A stretch of 64,000 nucleotides of DNA from Elmis aenea (taxonomy: Eukaryota; Arthropoda; Insecta; Coleoptera; Elmidae). Below, piece after piece: positions 25,601 through 38,091 of the stretch (the first letter of the stretch is position 1; the number at the start of each line of letters is the position of its first letter). The position numbers and the translations under genes are program-made. Location: the NCBI GenBank assembly GCA_947652605.1, contig OX393581.1, positions 11,660,640 through 11,724,639 of the forward strand, given 5' to 3'. The notes beneath the pieces are model-generated. The model saw nothing but the letters and a program-made list of their open reading frames with translations, had not been told where the DNA came from and made no database searches.

Positions 25601-27604
25601 TACTGGTAATCGTGTTTGTTTAATTATGTTTTTGATTATTTAATTACCTTAATAAATATTTACACTTTTAAAGTGAAAACATTAAATAAATGCGATAAGC
25701 TTTAGAAAAAAAGGCTTGCATTTGCTTAAAACCTCGTATAGTTGTAGTTAAAATGGATTTATAAAGCGCTGTCAACATTTATCAGTTGTTCAACCAATTT
25801 TATACAATAGATAACATTTTATGCTGTACAAATTAAGATGGAAATTAAGTGTCTCTTAATTGTGGAAGCTTAAATTCTGTGGCGTTATGGTAGAAGCTGA
25901 TAAGTCCAAAATTTTCAGTTTTTTGTTTTCAGTTGATATGTCTTTTTAAAAGCGGTTTTCATAAGTTGGAACAATTTGATAAATCGAAATTGGTACTGAA
26001 AAATATTGATATGTTTTAATCTGTAAAAAGTCAGGTGGGAAAAATATGATATGTTACTTATTAGGTATTGCCTATGTCTACATATAATGTAAGAACGTGA
26101 CATGTCAACTTCTGCCATAACACCACTGCACTAATGTACCCTATGTTTATTAGTATTTAAAAGGGGGTCTTGCCATGTTGTTAGCTTAGAACATGCTCAA
26201 TAAAAACAACTTTATTACAATTGAAAAGGCGTTTCATTTGTGTCAAATAATCGTGCAAAGTTTCATCATAATAACACAATTAAAATGAGTTTATACAGTT
26301 ATATCTTAGCATATTAGTCCTACCTTAGTTTTTACCTAGCCTGATCTTAAGCCAACTCCTGCTTTAATATTAGTTCCAGAAATTGATAACAAGTCGATGT
26401 ATGGTTATTGGTTATATTTTTGTTTGGGTTCTAAAAATGTCCTAAGAATTAGGTATATCTAGAACGGTTTTAAGATAATCTTAGACTGGCATTAAAACTT
26501 TCATGGCAGGATTACTTAATCCTAAACATATTTTAAGAATTATTCCAGAACATTACTATAAAGATCGTAAAATAATAAACTTAAATTTGAAGTTTAAGGT
26601 ACGATTAAGTTGGGGCTATTGCAGTTTATAAACTCTCCATTTAAAGTCGTAAGTCAGATTTAAAGAAAATCGATTACCGAACAATCTTCAAGAATCCTTC
26701 CTTGAAAGGGTTGATGGAAAAATTTGGTTTACAAGTTTTTTAATAATTGATCTTTATTGTAAGCTGTGTACAACCTTGGTTTACAAAGTATTATTATTTC
26801 TCTAAAAATGTCAGATGATTTTGCCGCAATGTTGTTTAACCAGTAGTCCTTATAAATGCCATCCTTTTCAGATGCAGCGAACAACCTGAAAAACCTATCT
26901 AAAATTATTCTTTGTCAACGAAAACCTATGTTCCAACTAAATACGACTCGTGTGTTCATATAAAACACTTTGATAGATTATAATTTGTTAAGACATGAAA
27001 AAAAAACTGTTTTTTTGTTTGTTTTGGATATAAGAATCTTGATGTTAAAGACAAAAAAGGCTTGGGAAACCTATTTTGTGTACCCGGCAAAAAAATAATT
27101 ATGTTGTGCTTGAAATCATAATATCAGATGATTAAAACGGACTTAAGTGTATAGCTGAGGGCTGAGGCATTATTTATTTGATATGAACGCATTTTGCACA
27201 TTTTTCATCTTCATTCAGATACAAAATATTCGCAAATTTGATTCCAAAACATCTGAACACCGATCAAAATCAAAATGCGAGATTATTTGCGCCCAAAAGT
27301 GTTTTGTCTTTACAAAATTATGTGGTTCCACATATGCCGAAACGTTTTAAAACTACGAATGGAGTTTTCAGTTACCTACTTTACTATCAAACCCCACCTT
27401 CTCCAGACCTGTTTTCCTAGGACTTTTAAAATTTATTTTTCACGTCAACTAAAAAAAGTTTAAGGTGTTAAGCGTAATCATTTTCTTTTACTACAGTGAT
27501 TGTAATACAAATTTGAGAGTTCAAGTGTTAAATAAATAAGCCTTCTGTTACTTATTTTATAAAAATAAGCTAAGATTTAATTGATACTCTCCTCTATAAC
27601 AATA
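22621..27604. other. Long AT-rich stretch, no gene seen
   Basis: About 5 kb of low-GC sequence (23.0-27.6 kb) without a recognisable exon, element terminus or tandem repeat. The small ORFs at 23491-23700, 25915-26118 and 27238-27463 resemble nothing I know. It is relatively free of the element ends that crowd the rest of the window, so conserved regulatory DNA of ILP1 could lie here, but I see no direct sign of it. Confidence 0.35.
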
Positions 27605-28001
27605 TTTTTTAAGGCTGGAAAATACCTCTTTACTGGGCTAGGCCAGAAAGTACCTGGTTGCCATGGTAATGAGTTGTCTTTACTGGCCTAGGCCGGAAAG
27701 TAGCTGGTTGCCATGGTAATAAGTTGTTTTGTTGATTTGTTGATTTGCGCTGTCAAACTGGCGTCATTATACATACCACCAAGCGAGTTTTCACCTGTAG
27801 TTTGTTAAGTTGTTTAATTATGGATGGTGAAGATAGTGATTTTGGTGTCAGTGGCGGACGCAGGAAAAATATTGTACGTAACATACCCATAAAATGTCTT
27901 TACTGCACTCGTAAGCCTTCTGGACTCGCCTACGGCTCGTCCCAAAAGTGCCTGCTCGTCCAGTAAAGTACCACTTTCTGGTCTTGTTACGTAAGTAACT
28001 A
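27605..28001 (+). repeat. Unclassified dispersed repeat, copy A, with conserved gene-start segment
   Basis: One of three related copies (others 47040-47337 reverse and 52661-53052). Order: GGCTGGAAAATAC; CTTTACTGGCCTAGGCC with GAAAGTA and GGTTGCCATGG (duplicated here in tandem, about 63 bp apart); GCTGTCAAAC...GCGTCATTA; TTCACCTGTAGTTTGTTAAG; an ATG opening MDGEDSDFGVSGGRRKN; then CCAGTAAAGTACCACTTTC and GTTACGTAA. Most A-to-B differences in the ATG segment that leave the residue unchanged are third-base changes, so it probably derives from a coding first exon. The class is not recognised. Confidence 0.65.
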
Positions 28002-29370
28002 TTATTGCTAAGAAACATATAGTTACAAACTATGTAGTTATACACTAAAAAGATTGTTGGGAACCACTAAAACATATACCAATTCACCGACAAACATACT
28101 GTGTTGCGTTTAAACGCCTGAAGATGAGTAAATTGATTTCGTAAATGATTAAATGCACACTCTAACCTTTGGATGCGCAAATGTTTGTGTAAATCCAAGA
28201 AGTGGAAACGAGATTCCCAAAAATAATTACCATTGAAATATTAAATAGCCAACGCCATTTGTTTTTCAGACAATGTTATTCGTAAATATGTTTGGACACA
28301 TTTTGAATCACGACAAACAAGCAACACTTTTTTTTTAAACAAGAATTTTATTTATTGTTGACACAGTATTGTATCAAGTAAACATCATTTTTGTAGTTTT
28401 TTTAACAATCGCGCTTTATATTGAAATAGTACTTGCTTTTCGTCTGTGTAATTCGTATTGTTGCTTGTGAAAAATGCCTAATCAGTGTGTAGGTCGGGTA
28501 TTTTAGCATTGATCAAATATTAATCAGCTCTTCATTTTTTTTTTAAATACAGAATAGTAATAGTGAGGTTAGTCACTCATTTTTATATAAATTTGAAAAT
28601 TAATTTATATTTTATATACATTATAAGAGAAACAAAATAGTTTTTGTATGGTTTTTTAAAATGTGGCATTATTATAACTTAATTTTCGGTAAATTAATCT
28701 ATGAATCATTTTTACAACCTCGCTTTAAAAAATGTCATAATAACGGGGGCTTATGTTGTGAACAGCTTTATAACAAACAAAACTGTTTTTTTTGTCGCTT
28801 CCTTCAAGTCAATTAGTAAATGTCGTTTCGAATCCTAGCTGCCAATTTCATAGATCGTTTCATTTTCCTGGTCTTCAGTTCTGTTCTGAATACCTTGAAT
28901 CCATGTAATTTTTGGCTTGCCTCTTTTCTGTGTTCAGGAGGTACCCTCTGTTTGTGTGTGCTCCATACCAACATAGTTGTATTTCTTGCACAAGCGTCTA
29001 TTCGGCATTAATTATCTTTCTTACACGTGTATTAAGTATTTTGTCACATGTTGATCAATTCGGAGTTGCAGTCAGGAGTCAAGGAGACTATGTTTTTTTT
29101 CTCTTAGAAGTCGGAGTCGGGAGTCGGAGAAACTATCGCCTTACCACTCTTTGATTCGGTTTTTACTGAATAATCCTTTTCGATTGTATTTAATCTTCCT
29201 TTCAACCGCTTTTACTTTTTTCAAGTTTCGGACCCTAGGTCGTCGGTAAAGTGATGTGTCAATCGTATTAAAGTTACTCGCGTTATAAGAAAGCTTTTAA
29301 CAATAAGCTTTGTTACGATCAACTTCCAAAATGTTGTTGTTTTGTAAGTAATTTAATTTTTTTTTTGCAG
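28002..29370. other. End of ILP1 intron 1
   Basis: AT-rich with a short GGAGTC-rich tract at about 29060-29130 (a relative at 29770-29790). A polypyrimidine tract and TTTTTTTGCAG at 29360-29370 form the acceptor directly before the ILP1 ATG. No other feature seen. Confidence 0.45.
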
Positions 29371-29560
29371 ATGGGACGCTGCCACTTTTTACTTGTCCTG
29401 GCGACGCTGTGTCTGGCCATTGCACACGTATCATCCGATGAGTTCCTGCAAAGACTTAGAAACAAGACTGCGGCGATCTACTGTGGCCGGAACTTATCCA
29501 ATGCGCTGTCCTTGGTGTGCGGCGGTCGGTACAATGCACCGCAGGAGAAAAAAGTTCATG
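29371..29560 (+). CDS. ILP1 coding exon 1 (signal peptide and B chain)
   Basis: Starts at the first ATG immediately after a TTTTTTTGCAG acceptor and ends AAAGTTCATG before the donor GTATGT (phase 1). It encodes residues 1-63 plus one base. Reading through the donor gives an unrelated tail, so splicing here is required. Confidence 0.9.
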
Positions 29561-32500
29561 GTATGTACCTGTTTAATATATTGCACCCCGGCAAGAAAAG
29601 TGACACAAATCAAAAACATAAATTTTTTAGTATAGCGAAAAAATGTTACCTTAAATTTAAAATTGCAATAGTTAAAAGTCTGTGAATGTTTAAGACAAAT
29701 CTTTGAACATTTGTTAAGATTATACTCTTTAAAAAAGTACTGTAAATGCCTCACTTCCTATTACTGCAGTTAAGTCGGAGGTCGGAGGAGGTAAATGCAG
29801 GTAGGCTTTTTGAGTCGTGCCACTGTTCTTGAAAATGTTACCGCTAAAGCGTATCTATTCATTTTTTTTTTGTACAATCACGTTTATAAATGTAATAACT
29901 AGGTATTGTTTACAATAACTAGTTAGAGTCTCAAATAATTTAAAGATTTTATAATTTAACTACAGAGACCCGGTGTATTATGAAATACCTAGGTATTACA
30001 ATCGACATTATATAACAAATTCGAATGTTTGCGGTGAACCAAATTCGAATGTTTTACGGGGTATCTCAATTACCGTAAAAGTTAGCGAACATTTAATATC
30101 GGTCTCTTGGGCTGTGTTTTCTAGAAAAGAACGCCTGTGTAACCAGATCTTTATATGGCTTTCCATTTTGGCACTACAGACGAAAATTGAAATTTCATAA
30201 TTTTTTATTTAAAAAAATATGTTTATATCATGTCTCAACAGTCAAGGTCGCTAAAAAAATATAATTTTGTTTTTAAATTAAGCATAAAAATGTGCATAAA
30301 AATATGCATAAAAAACCTTCATAACATTTGGTTCTATTTTTTATAAATAAAGAAGTTATAATAAATTTTCAAAAACGATGAAATTTCATTTATCGTCTGC
30401 AGTGCCAAAATGGAAAGCAATATAAAAAATCTGATACCACAGGCGTCCTTGAAAAAAAAATTCTCGACAAAAAAGTGATTTTTAACTAGGCTTATTGATG
30501 TAAATAAATGTAACACCTACCTATACCTATATAAGCCAACAATTATTGTAAAAAACATCGATTTTTTATTGTTTTGAGGTGTATTTTGCCCTGGATTTTT
30601 TGTTTTTAATCTTTATGTTTGCGTACAAATAGGTCTGCTAAAATAATAAATTAATTTTCACACGAGATGTATGATATTTAACGTTTACATGCGAATTGGG
30701 ATGCTTTGTTTAACAAGTACTTGATGGAGAGAGGTGAAGCTGTTTTTTTTAAATCTCTGTTTTTCTTTTCGAAATATATTGGAAATTCCTTCTACTAGTT
30801 GTTGTTTTTTAAATGGATATCATAGCCCACCATCATTCTAGTAGTAGACATGATTCAAAGTCCAACAATTGATTCTCAGTAATTGTCTAGACATATTTTT
30901 ATATTACGAAAGTAAACACATCATATATGCAGTGCTAGCAGTATAAGGAAACTCAAAAAGAATAAGCATTTTTACACGCATGATGTTTTTTTTTTTATAG
31001 TTAAAAATTAAGGAAAATGTTTTTGATATCCTGTTTCAAGCGTTCAATTTTTTAAATTTAAGAAGCGTTTTTAGGTGTTTGGGCGAATCACTTCTTTTTT
31101 CTTCATTTGTTCTTTTCTTGAATTTGATTTTCTATAATTTTTATTGGTCGGTTTTGAGTGTTTTTCTTCATTCTCTATATTTATTTTCTACTTCCTCCCT
31201 GACGCCCAAAGATTCTTTTTCTTAATTTAAAATCTGTAGCTAGCAGTTGTCATTTATCATAGGTACAGAGTTTTTAGTGTGATGTACAGTAGTCGCTTTC
31301 ATCTGGAACAATTTTTTCGGGCGATGATACAATCGGTCAAGTTTCGTAAACTAATTATGATATTATTTAAAAAACATTTTTTCGTTATCGTTGGGGTCCC
31401 ATTTATTACACAAAAGTTATTTGCACTCTGCCACGTGCCTTGATAAATTGTACCGTACAATATCACATTATAAACAAAGGACTTTCAACCTCCATGATAA
31501 AAATAAAGTGAAACAAGGATATTGAACGCACTGGACAAACATGTTATCTGTAACAGACCGCAAAAAAGAGAGACGGCCGATAAAATAAATGCAATTAGTT
31601 TATGTGATTCAATGTAAAAGAATGTTACACTTCGGTCGGAGGGTTTACTTAGAGGGAAGACCTATTGTTTGTTTAACCAGGATGGATTTACTTTGATACT
31701 TATTTACTTTCCTAATCTTCAGCCTGCTACGTTTTTATGTATGTGTTAGCTCAATTTTGTTAACTGATGGTGTTCTTTTCCAGATTAGCTTTTATATCTA
31801 TCGTTTTCTAAAGTATTCATTGGTTTTTCATATATAATCTCAGTTTTTTATTGCTTTCTTTGCTTCATCATTTTTTTCTCTAATTTTTATTTTATTTTAC
31901 CCCATTCTAAATACGGATCTTAACCATATTAATTCTCCTTGCACTACTGCAACAGCTTTGGTGTTTAACCTTCTATAATTGTTTCATGCTTGATAAGGTA
32001 TATGCATATTCTTCTTTGAGGCTACGACTTTTAAATTTGTCTACAGGAAGACGATTGATGTGATTATGCGATTTTGAAACGAAATCTTCCAACATAACTT
32101 CGTCACGCATTTTTTTTTTTAATTCAAAAAAGTTGCAAATGGAAGGCGCTATGGAAAGTCATTAAAATACAATAATATCTAATAATATAATAAAAAATTA
32201 TCAAAATTACTATTTTTTTAATAAAATTTAAACCCTTATAGGGTCTATAACAATGCAATCTGGTCTGAGACCAATAAGCAGTTTAATTTTAGCCTAAATT
32301 AATAATGTTCAAACGTCAAACTTAGTCTAAAGTTTACCCAACAGTAGTTCTTAGTACCTAAACTAATTATTACTGTGCACACTACCGCACAGTCTCTGCT
32401 TTTAAACTGTTGCCTAAACAAACTCAAAAGGTTTAACGTTTAACCCTTTTAAGTCTTTTTACGAATCCTGTAGTGTCCAGGAGCTGGATCGCCTCGATGT

Positions 32501-35500
32501 TTACATGTTGATGGAACCTTTCTTCGTGGCTCTTGGCAAACTTCTTAATTGTGTTGGTTACAGTGTCCATGTTGAGGTCGCGATGTATGTCAATATTTAG
32601 GCAATACCAAGGTGCATCAGCGATGTTCCTTAGTTATTTGTTCTGGAATCTCTGGATGATCTGAATATTACTCTGTTTGGTGCATTCCCATAGCTGTATC
32701 CCATATGTCCATACAGGTTTTAAAATTTGGTTGTAGAGCAAGAGTGTATTGTATAGGGACAAAGAAAAATTTTTCCCGATTAGCCAGTACAATTTTTTAA
32801 TATTTGATACTTTATTTCTTCCCTTTGTTTCTTGACATGAGCCTTCCAGTGTAGCCTAGCGTCCAATGTAATACCTAATATTTTGCTGTGTTGGAGTAAG
32901 TAATTTGTTTATTATTTAAGTTGATTGGTACATGCTCAATTCTCTTGCTGGTAAAATTGACATGTACTGACTTAGTTTTAGTTAATTTTATATGCTATAT
33001 TTTTGTACAGTTGTTGATCTGATTGGCAGCTGCTTGTAATTTCTCGGATGATTCTATATTGTTTCTTCCTACTGCTAAAATAGCCGTGTCGTCGGCAAAG
33101 GTCGCTATAGTATTGTTTTCTAACTTTGGTATATCAGAAGTATACAATAGGTACGTATAGGGCCGGACCTAGTACGCTTCCTTGTGGAACTCCTGCTTTA
33201 ATTTCTTTAAGTTCTGAAAAAGATTTTTCTTGCTTTATTCTGAAGTGTCTCTTTAAGATGTAGGACTAAGGAATTGGGGAGTATTGTTTTGAGAGGAGCG
33301 ATCTTAGTTTATAATTTAAACCATCATGCGACAATTTGTCGAAAGCCTGCGCTACGTCTAGAAAGATAGAACAAACTTTTTTTTTTGTTCTAGGGCTTTT
33401 GTATGATATTCTTAATTCGATGTACTTGATTAATAGTTGAATGTAGGACCGGACGTAGTACGCTTCCTTGTGGAACTCCTGATTTAATTTCTTTCGGTTC
33501 TGAATAAGATTCTTCTTGCTTTATTCTGAAGTGTCTCTTTGAGATGTAGGACTAAAGAATTTTGGATTACTGTTTTGGGAGGATCGATTTTAGTTTATCA
33601 AAATTTGAATTCGCTATAATAACTAAAAGATTTTCGAACTCTTTATTATTCCTAATCTAAGAGTAAGTGATTATCATCAATCATAATGCCTTCGGGACTA
33701 TTAATCATTTTTTACGAGTTTACTTTAACACGTTAAAAAGTTATATCAAAGATGTAGAAGCAACTTCTATTGGTGTGGTTTCTAAGCTTGTACCAACAAT
33801 AAAATAAGCTTGTAATGTCGTTACTAATTTATGTTTTAATTGCAGGTCACCAAAAGAGGGATGAATACAGGCAAGTAGATTTTTTTATTATAGTTTCTTT
33901 TGATAAATTTAAAATATTGGAATTTTGTCGTCTCAATGAAAATGATGTTTCATTTATTTTCCATGATAATATTTTATTTTATGTATATAATAATTAAAGA
34001 ATAAAGCGACTCCACCAAAAATGTACATGTTGAGATTTTTGCAGTCAGGATATTCTTAAACGATAATTTTTTGCTTTAACGCTTATGTCAATAATTGAAA
34101 TTCACAACGTTGTTCAATGACCGAGTACCCGGGTACCCACCTACAGATTTTTTTATAATAAACTTATGCTATAAGTTTTGTGTATTTTCGTAAATATTAT
34201 GATATGTAACAGATATACGAAACATTTTATTCACTTTTGAATGAGCTAATAAGCAAAACAGATATACATATTTAAAATAAGTTCAAAACAGCCATCTGGC
34301 TCAATACCCTATTATAAATATTTGCCCATCTTTGTTATAATTTTAACATATGTTAAACGTTTGTGCTGTTACAAATTAATTTCGATTTTAACCAATCGCA
34401 AAAGAATAATTTTCTTCAAAGTTTCAGTAAAATTAGATGTAGAAGATTTTAATACAGTTGTAACAGAACCTCCAAATCACTAATTTATTAAATACATTTC
34501 AGACTTATAGAGTCACAATTATTACTGGTTCTGGCTCATGTCACTTGTGCTATAGAGCAGCAATAAAAAAAGGCAGAAAAACTTTAAAATCCTGCATAGC
34601 ACGCGAAAAACGTGTCTACAACGAGCATGCCATAACAATTACAAAATGTAAAAAATATGCCTAAATAAATAAATTATTATTATTGCTTTTCCCCATATAG
34701 ACATTCGTTTTTATTCATTTAATCAGCCCTATAATTAGTGTGTTTAATCGATAATTGCTCATAAATCTCATTTTTCTACAGGTGGGTACCCAGGTACCCG
34801 GTTATTGAGAATGACTACGTGAACTTTGATGTAAAAAAATGTTGGTTTCAGGACGGGTAAAAAATATATTAAACCATATATTGCTTTAAAAAAATTAAAA
34901 TCGCAATGATCACTAAAACATTAAAAAACATCACCAAAAGTGCTTAGGTGGATACTTCGTACCGGGTTATTGACATTTGAATTAAAAACAAACCAATGAA
35001 ATTTTAGGCTTTTAAAGTCACTTGATGCATTTAAACAAATCAGATCAAAATTGTACTGATAACAATCTTAGGTTTATTATTATTTATGTCATATGGTTGC
35101 AAAGTAACAACATTCTCATTGTGACAGTATTATTTTATAGTTTTATTCGAAGCCGACTTTATTTGTACAAAATACTAGCAAAAATTATCTACCGTATGCC
35201 CCTTGTGGGTTGAAAAATTATTATAATTTGTCCTTAGCTCATCGAAAATGTTGCTTTTAGGTAGAGCCTATCGTCCTCGGCATTTGGCTTTTACTAAGTA
35301 ACACTTTCTCGTAGTGATAAAATTAATTATCAATGCGCTTGGGTCAGTTTACCTGAAAGGCATTCGTTATCAGATGCACTGATTTTCTTCGGTCATATTT
35401 AGTATCTGGTTTAAAATTTTGAATTAAATTTCGAGTATCCGTTGGAAAAATTTTAATTAAGGGGTTACATGCTACATACACCTAGAATGTACGGTAATTT

Positions 35501-36921
35501 TTAATTTTTGTTTGGTAAAGAAACCTTTTTTAATTTAAAAATCATTGCATGCATTTTAAAGGTCATAATTTTTTCTATAAGATGTAAAATTGTTAATAAC
35601 ATTCTTTAACAAGGAAGCGTGTGGTAGTCACTTCCGTTCGATGGTTTTTCGAAAACTGTTTCTACGGTAACCACTTTGGTTTTTCTCTAAACGCTTTTTT
35701 TAAATTTTTAGAGTAGACAAAAGTTTTACAAAATGGCGGGCATCTGAAAGTAAATTTTGGATTTTTGACTACAAATTTGAACTTCTTTAATTTATAAAAA
35801 ACTATCTGCAACTGTACTTGAACTTTTTAATTTATTAAAATTGTGTGAGTATTTTAAAAAGCCAATTTTTGAATAAATTGTTGTTGATAGCGACTTTGAT
35901 GAAAAAAATGTTATTATAATACAGTGCTAATAGAAAATTTAAATTATAATAATTTCTTATTAGACTTTAAAAGTAAAAGTTACGCACTAGTGCAGAATTG
36001 ACCTTTCTTCATTATCTTGCTACCCTAAAAACTAAATTAGATATTACTGACACAATTTTTTTCAACTACTTTGAGAGTAAATTGCGTTAAGTGGTGGGTT
36101 GAAAAAAACACGTGGCAATTTAAAAATTGAATGTAAGTGAGGAATTCTAAATTGCTGTTTAAGTGCTTTGGCGAATGATCCATTAAGTTAATATGTCATA
36201 AATCGGTAGTCCAACTTTAAGTGGTCCAAACACTTCCTTAAATAAAATGCAGTAATTTAGAACTGCGAAACTTCATGTGTTCAATTTAAAAAATCGTTCA
36301 TCTTTACTGTTTCAATATTATATTTCCTTTCATAATTTTACAGTTAAGCCAATTAAAAACTCCATCTTTAAAATATTAGAGGAGGCAGAAAAACGTAAAA
36401 CACGTACAATTACAGAACATGAATCTACTAAATAAGCAATTTGCTTCCTAGAAATAAACAGTAATGATTTCGTCTGGCGTATTTAGTACTTATTTATTCG
36501 GTGAAATAATTTTTTAATTTAATAATCTTTCAAAGAAAATATAAACTGAGAACCAGGACAAGATCTAAAGGGGCGCGAGCAGGACAACTGCCCAGACCGC
36601 CAAATTAAAAAAAAAATTTATAATTAAATATAAAGGGCGGCAAAAATCATTTTTACCCAGGGCGGCGGAAAAGCTAGATCGGGTCCCGCAGAGAACTGGT
36701 CTTAGGAGAGGCAGTCTTTCATTTTTCTTGTTCAGAGCCTACTTAAGTCTTAATTGCTAGTAAAAACGTATTTCTATAGGTCGCTCATCAGTGAATGACA
36801 ATTTTTGTTTTGTTATAGGGTTCGAAGGCGAAGGCATCCAAGAGGCGTCTACAACGAATGTTGCCAGAAGCCTTGTTCGTACGAAGTGCTCAAAAGCTAC
36901 TGCGCCGATGATCGGAAGTGA
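29371..36921 (+). CDS. Insulin-like peptide 1 (three coding exons joined)
   Basis: Exons 29371-29560, 33846-33870 and 36819-36921 join to 105 codons plus stop. The product is a secreted insulin/relaxin-family prohormone. Residues 1-22 form a signal peptide (hydrophobic FLLVLATLCLAIAHV, then SS). The B chain has CGRNLSNALSLVC (residues 38-50), the C-x11-C pattern. The C-peptide is very short, with dibasic KK and KR sites and a VRRRR cluster. The A chain starts at GVYNECC and has the family spacing CC-x3-C-x8-C, with a C-terminal DDRK. The hormone would act through the insulin receptor or relaxin-type receptors; which one cannot be told. Both coding introns keep frame only with the 25-nt middle exon. 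Total length is typical for insect insulin-like peptides. It is paralogous to ILP2 at 46257. A likely non-coding exon lies at 4225-4245. Confidence 0.88.
29561..32255. other. ILP1 intron between coding exons 1 and 2, first part
   Basis: AT-rich, no exon seen. CTTTCCATTTTGGCACTACAG near 30157 and its inverse near 30400 form a small inverted pair of unknown origin, about 240 bp apart. Confidence 0.4.
32256..33600 (-). mobile_element. Jockey-like non-LTR retrotransposon fragment in an ILP1 intron
   Basis: The minus strand encodes, in broken frames, FLDVAQAFDKLSHDGL (33350 region), a GPVL..YT-type region with the proline-serine LGSVLGP block, the catalytic IATFADDTAILAVGRNN (33120 region) and the C-terminal tail near 32640-32500. 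Unlike the sister copy at 20822-22620, the FADD box is intact and there is no Harbinger insert: TAA occurs once at 32328-32330. A block of about 150 bp (33157-33305) is repeated at 33446-33598. Confidence 0.75.
33846..33870 (+). CDS. ILP1 coding microexon (25 nt, GC donor)
   Basis: Preceded by TTTTAATTGCAG and followed by GCAAGT, the consensus of GC-AG introns (AG|GCAAGT). It adds HQKRDEY plus part of an arginine codon. Joined to exon 1 (phase 1) and exon 3, it restores the A-chain frame. Without it, or with the next GT (GTAGAT, four bases later), the A chain is out of frame. The KR is a possible prohormone cleavage site. Confidence 0.75.
34112..34810. repeat. Inverted-repeat element with GGGTACCC-rich ends
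   Basis: TGACCGAGTACCCGGGTACC at the left is inverted at 34778-34808 (AGGTGGGTACCC, AGGTACCCGGTTATTGA). A third, diverged end (AGGTGGATACTTCGTACCGG, then GTTATTGACA) lies at 34947-34976. The ends are unusually GC-rich for this window. The class is unknown. Confidence 0.55.
34811..36818. other. ILP1 intron before the A-chain exon
   Basis: Mostly AT-rich and without a recognised gene. A GC-rich piece at 36541-36700 (GGGGCGCGAGCAGG, GGGCGGC repeated) looks like a mobile-element remnant of hAT type, but its ends could not be fixed. The acceptor is TTTTGTTATAG at 36818. Confidence 0.4.
36819..36921 (+). CDS. ILP1 coding exon 3 (A chain)
   Basis: Encodes VRRRRHPR, then the A chain from GVYNECCQKPCS through LKSYC and a short ADDRK tail before TGA. 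The other forward frame opens a longer ORF (36791-37000), but only this frame carries the insulin A-chain cysteine pattern. Confidence 0.88.
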
Positions 36922-38091
36922 TTCCCCTAAACCAAAACGAACAAATGTGCGTGTAACGAATTTAAAACATTCTTATGTTCATGTGATAGCCAATATGTGA
37001 TTTAGTGTTATTGGACATAAACAATTAAAAAAACTAAACGCACTGACAACAGCAGTCTCTACCTACGCCACAACATGAAGAAACGTGGCAAGACCGGCGC
37101 GTGATATTAGCGTGAAGGTGTGAAGGTAACAAAAAAAAAAGCATGAGCCTCCATTGCGCTTTCAACATCACCAGTACTGAAGTGGAGCACGTTTGGATGG
37201 CATGATTTACATATTTGATAAGAAAGGGGTCAAGGAATATGGATTGTTAACCGACAAAACAACAATATTATGATAGCATTTGGGGAAAATCAAAGAATTA
37301 CGACTTAAGTTTAGCCCGATTCGGAGAAATGGCGTTACATAACTTGTTTGTGAACTAACTGTATCTTTCGACTGTTATTGGTAACCAAGGATGCTGCTGC
37401 ACCACTCATGGGAGATTAAAACAAAAACTGGTTAATCTAAAACACGAAACAACCAATCCGTTTTGAGCACGTGCACTCTAAAACAATCATTTCAATCGAT
37501 CTGCATTGCCAGCAAAATTTATTCGTCTCGTTACGAAACTTCATCGGGATATTTCCATCATACTAGTAGGGCACGTTAAAAAAATGTTTAGGTTTTAACA
37601 AACGCAAAAAATATCTCTAAAATAGGCGAAATTTCCATAGGCTATTAAATTTTAAAAGCATCTGTACCCTAAAACACAATTTTAACTAATTTATTTTTAT
37701 TTGCAATGTAAAATGTGTAAGTGACATACAAAATTGATCCATAATCCATGCAACCCAAACTGAATGGATCAAAAACAAACTGTAATCCAACCCAAAAGCC
37801 GAATTCGCAAACGATTTTGGCATAAATGGAGCTTCCGTGTAAAAAATTGACGTGCAGATAATATCTTCAGGCTAGAGTTGGTCATTAGAAAACTTTGAAT
37901 AAGAAAATATGGCACTGATTTAGTCTAGTTATGCACATTGCTGTAATGCATTGAGTTTCAAAGTCAAAATATTGCGGTCTAAATTCGTCAAAAAATTGCT
38001 TCAGTTGGATTTTAGACACTATATAAAAAACGGATTAACAGGTCGACTGCCAAGCGGTCGTATACGACGGCTGAAGTATTTTCATCTATAC
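36922..38091. other. ILP1 3' region and intergenic DNA
   Basis: A possible ATTAAA polyadenylation signal lies at 37024-37029, about 100 bp after the stop. No further gene is recognised up to the hAT MITE at 38092. Confidence 0.35.

Noticed and set aside
27745..27966. ORF opening near MDGEDSDFGVSGG treated as a host gene
   Set aside because: The same segment occurs in two other places with flanking repeat sequence, so it is part of a dispersed repeat.
29371..29685. Read-through ORF continuing past the ILP1 exon 1 donor
   Set aside because: The part after 29560 is AT-rich low-complexity sequence, and the GTATGT donor plus the missing A chain show that splicing is needed.
36791..37000. 69-codon ORF overlapping the ILP1 A-chain exon
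   Set aside because: It is in another frame. The CC-x3-C-x8-C insulin pattern is only in the frame that ends at 36921.
37040..37570. Region after ILP1 with mixed composition considered as a decayed mariner transposase
   Set aside because: Translations in all frames gave no consistent transposase motifs and no terminal repeats were found.
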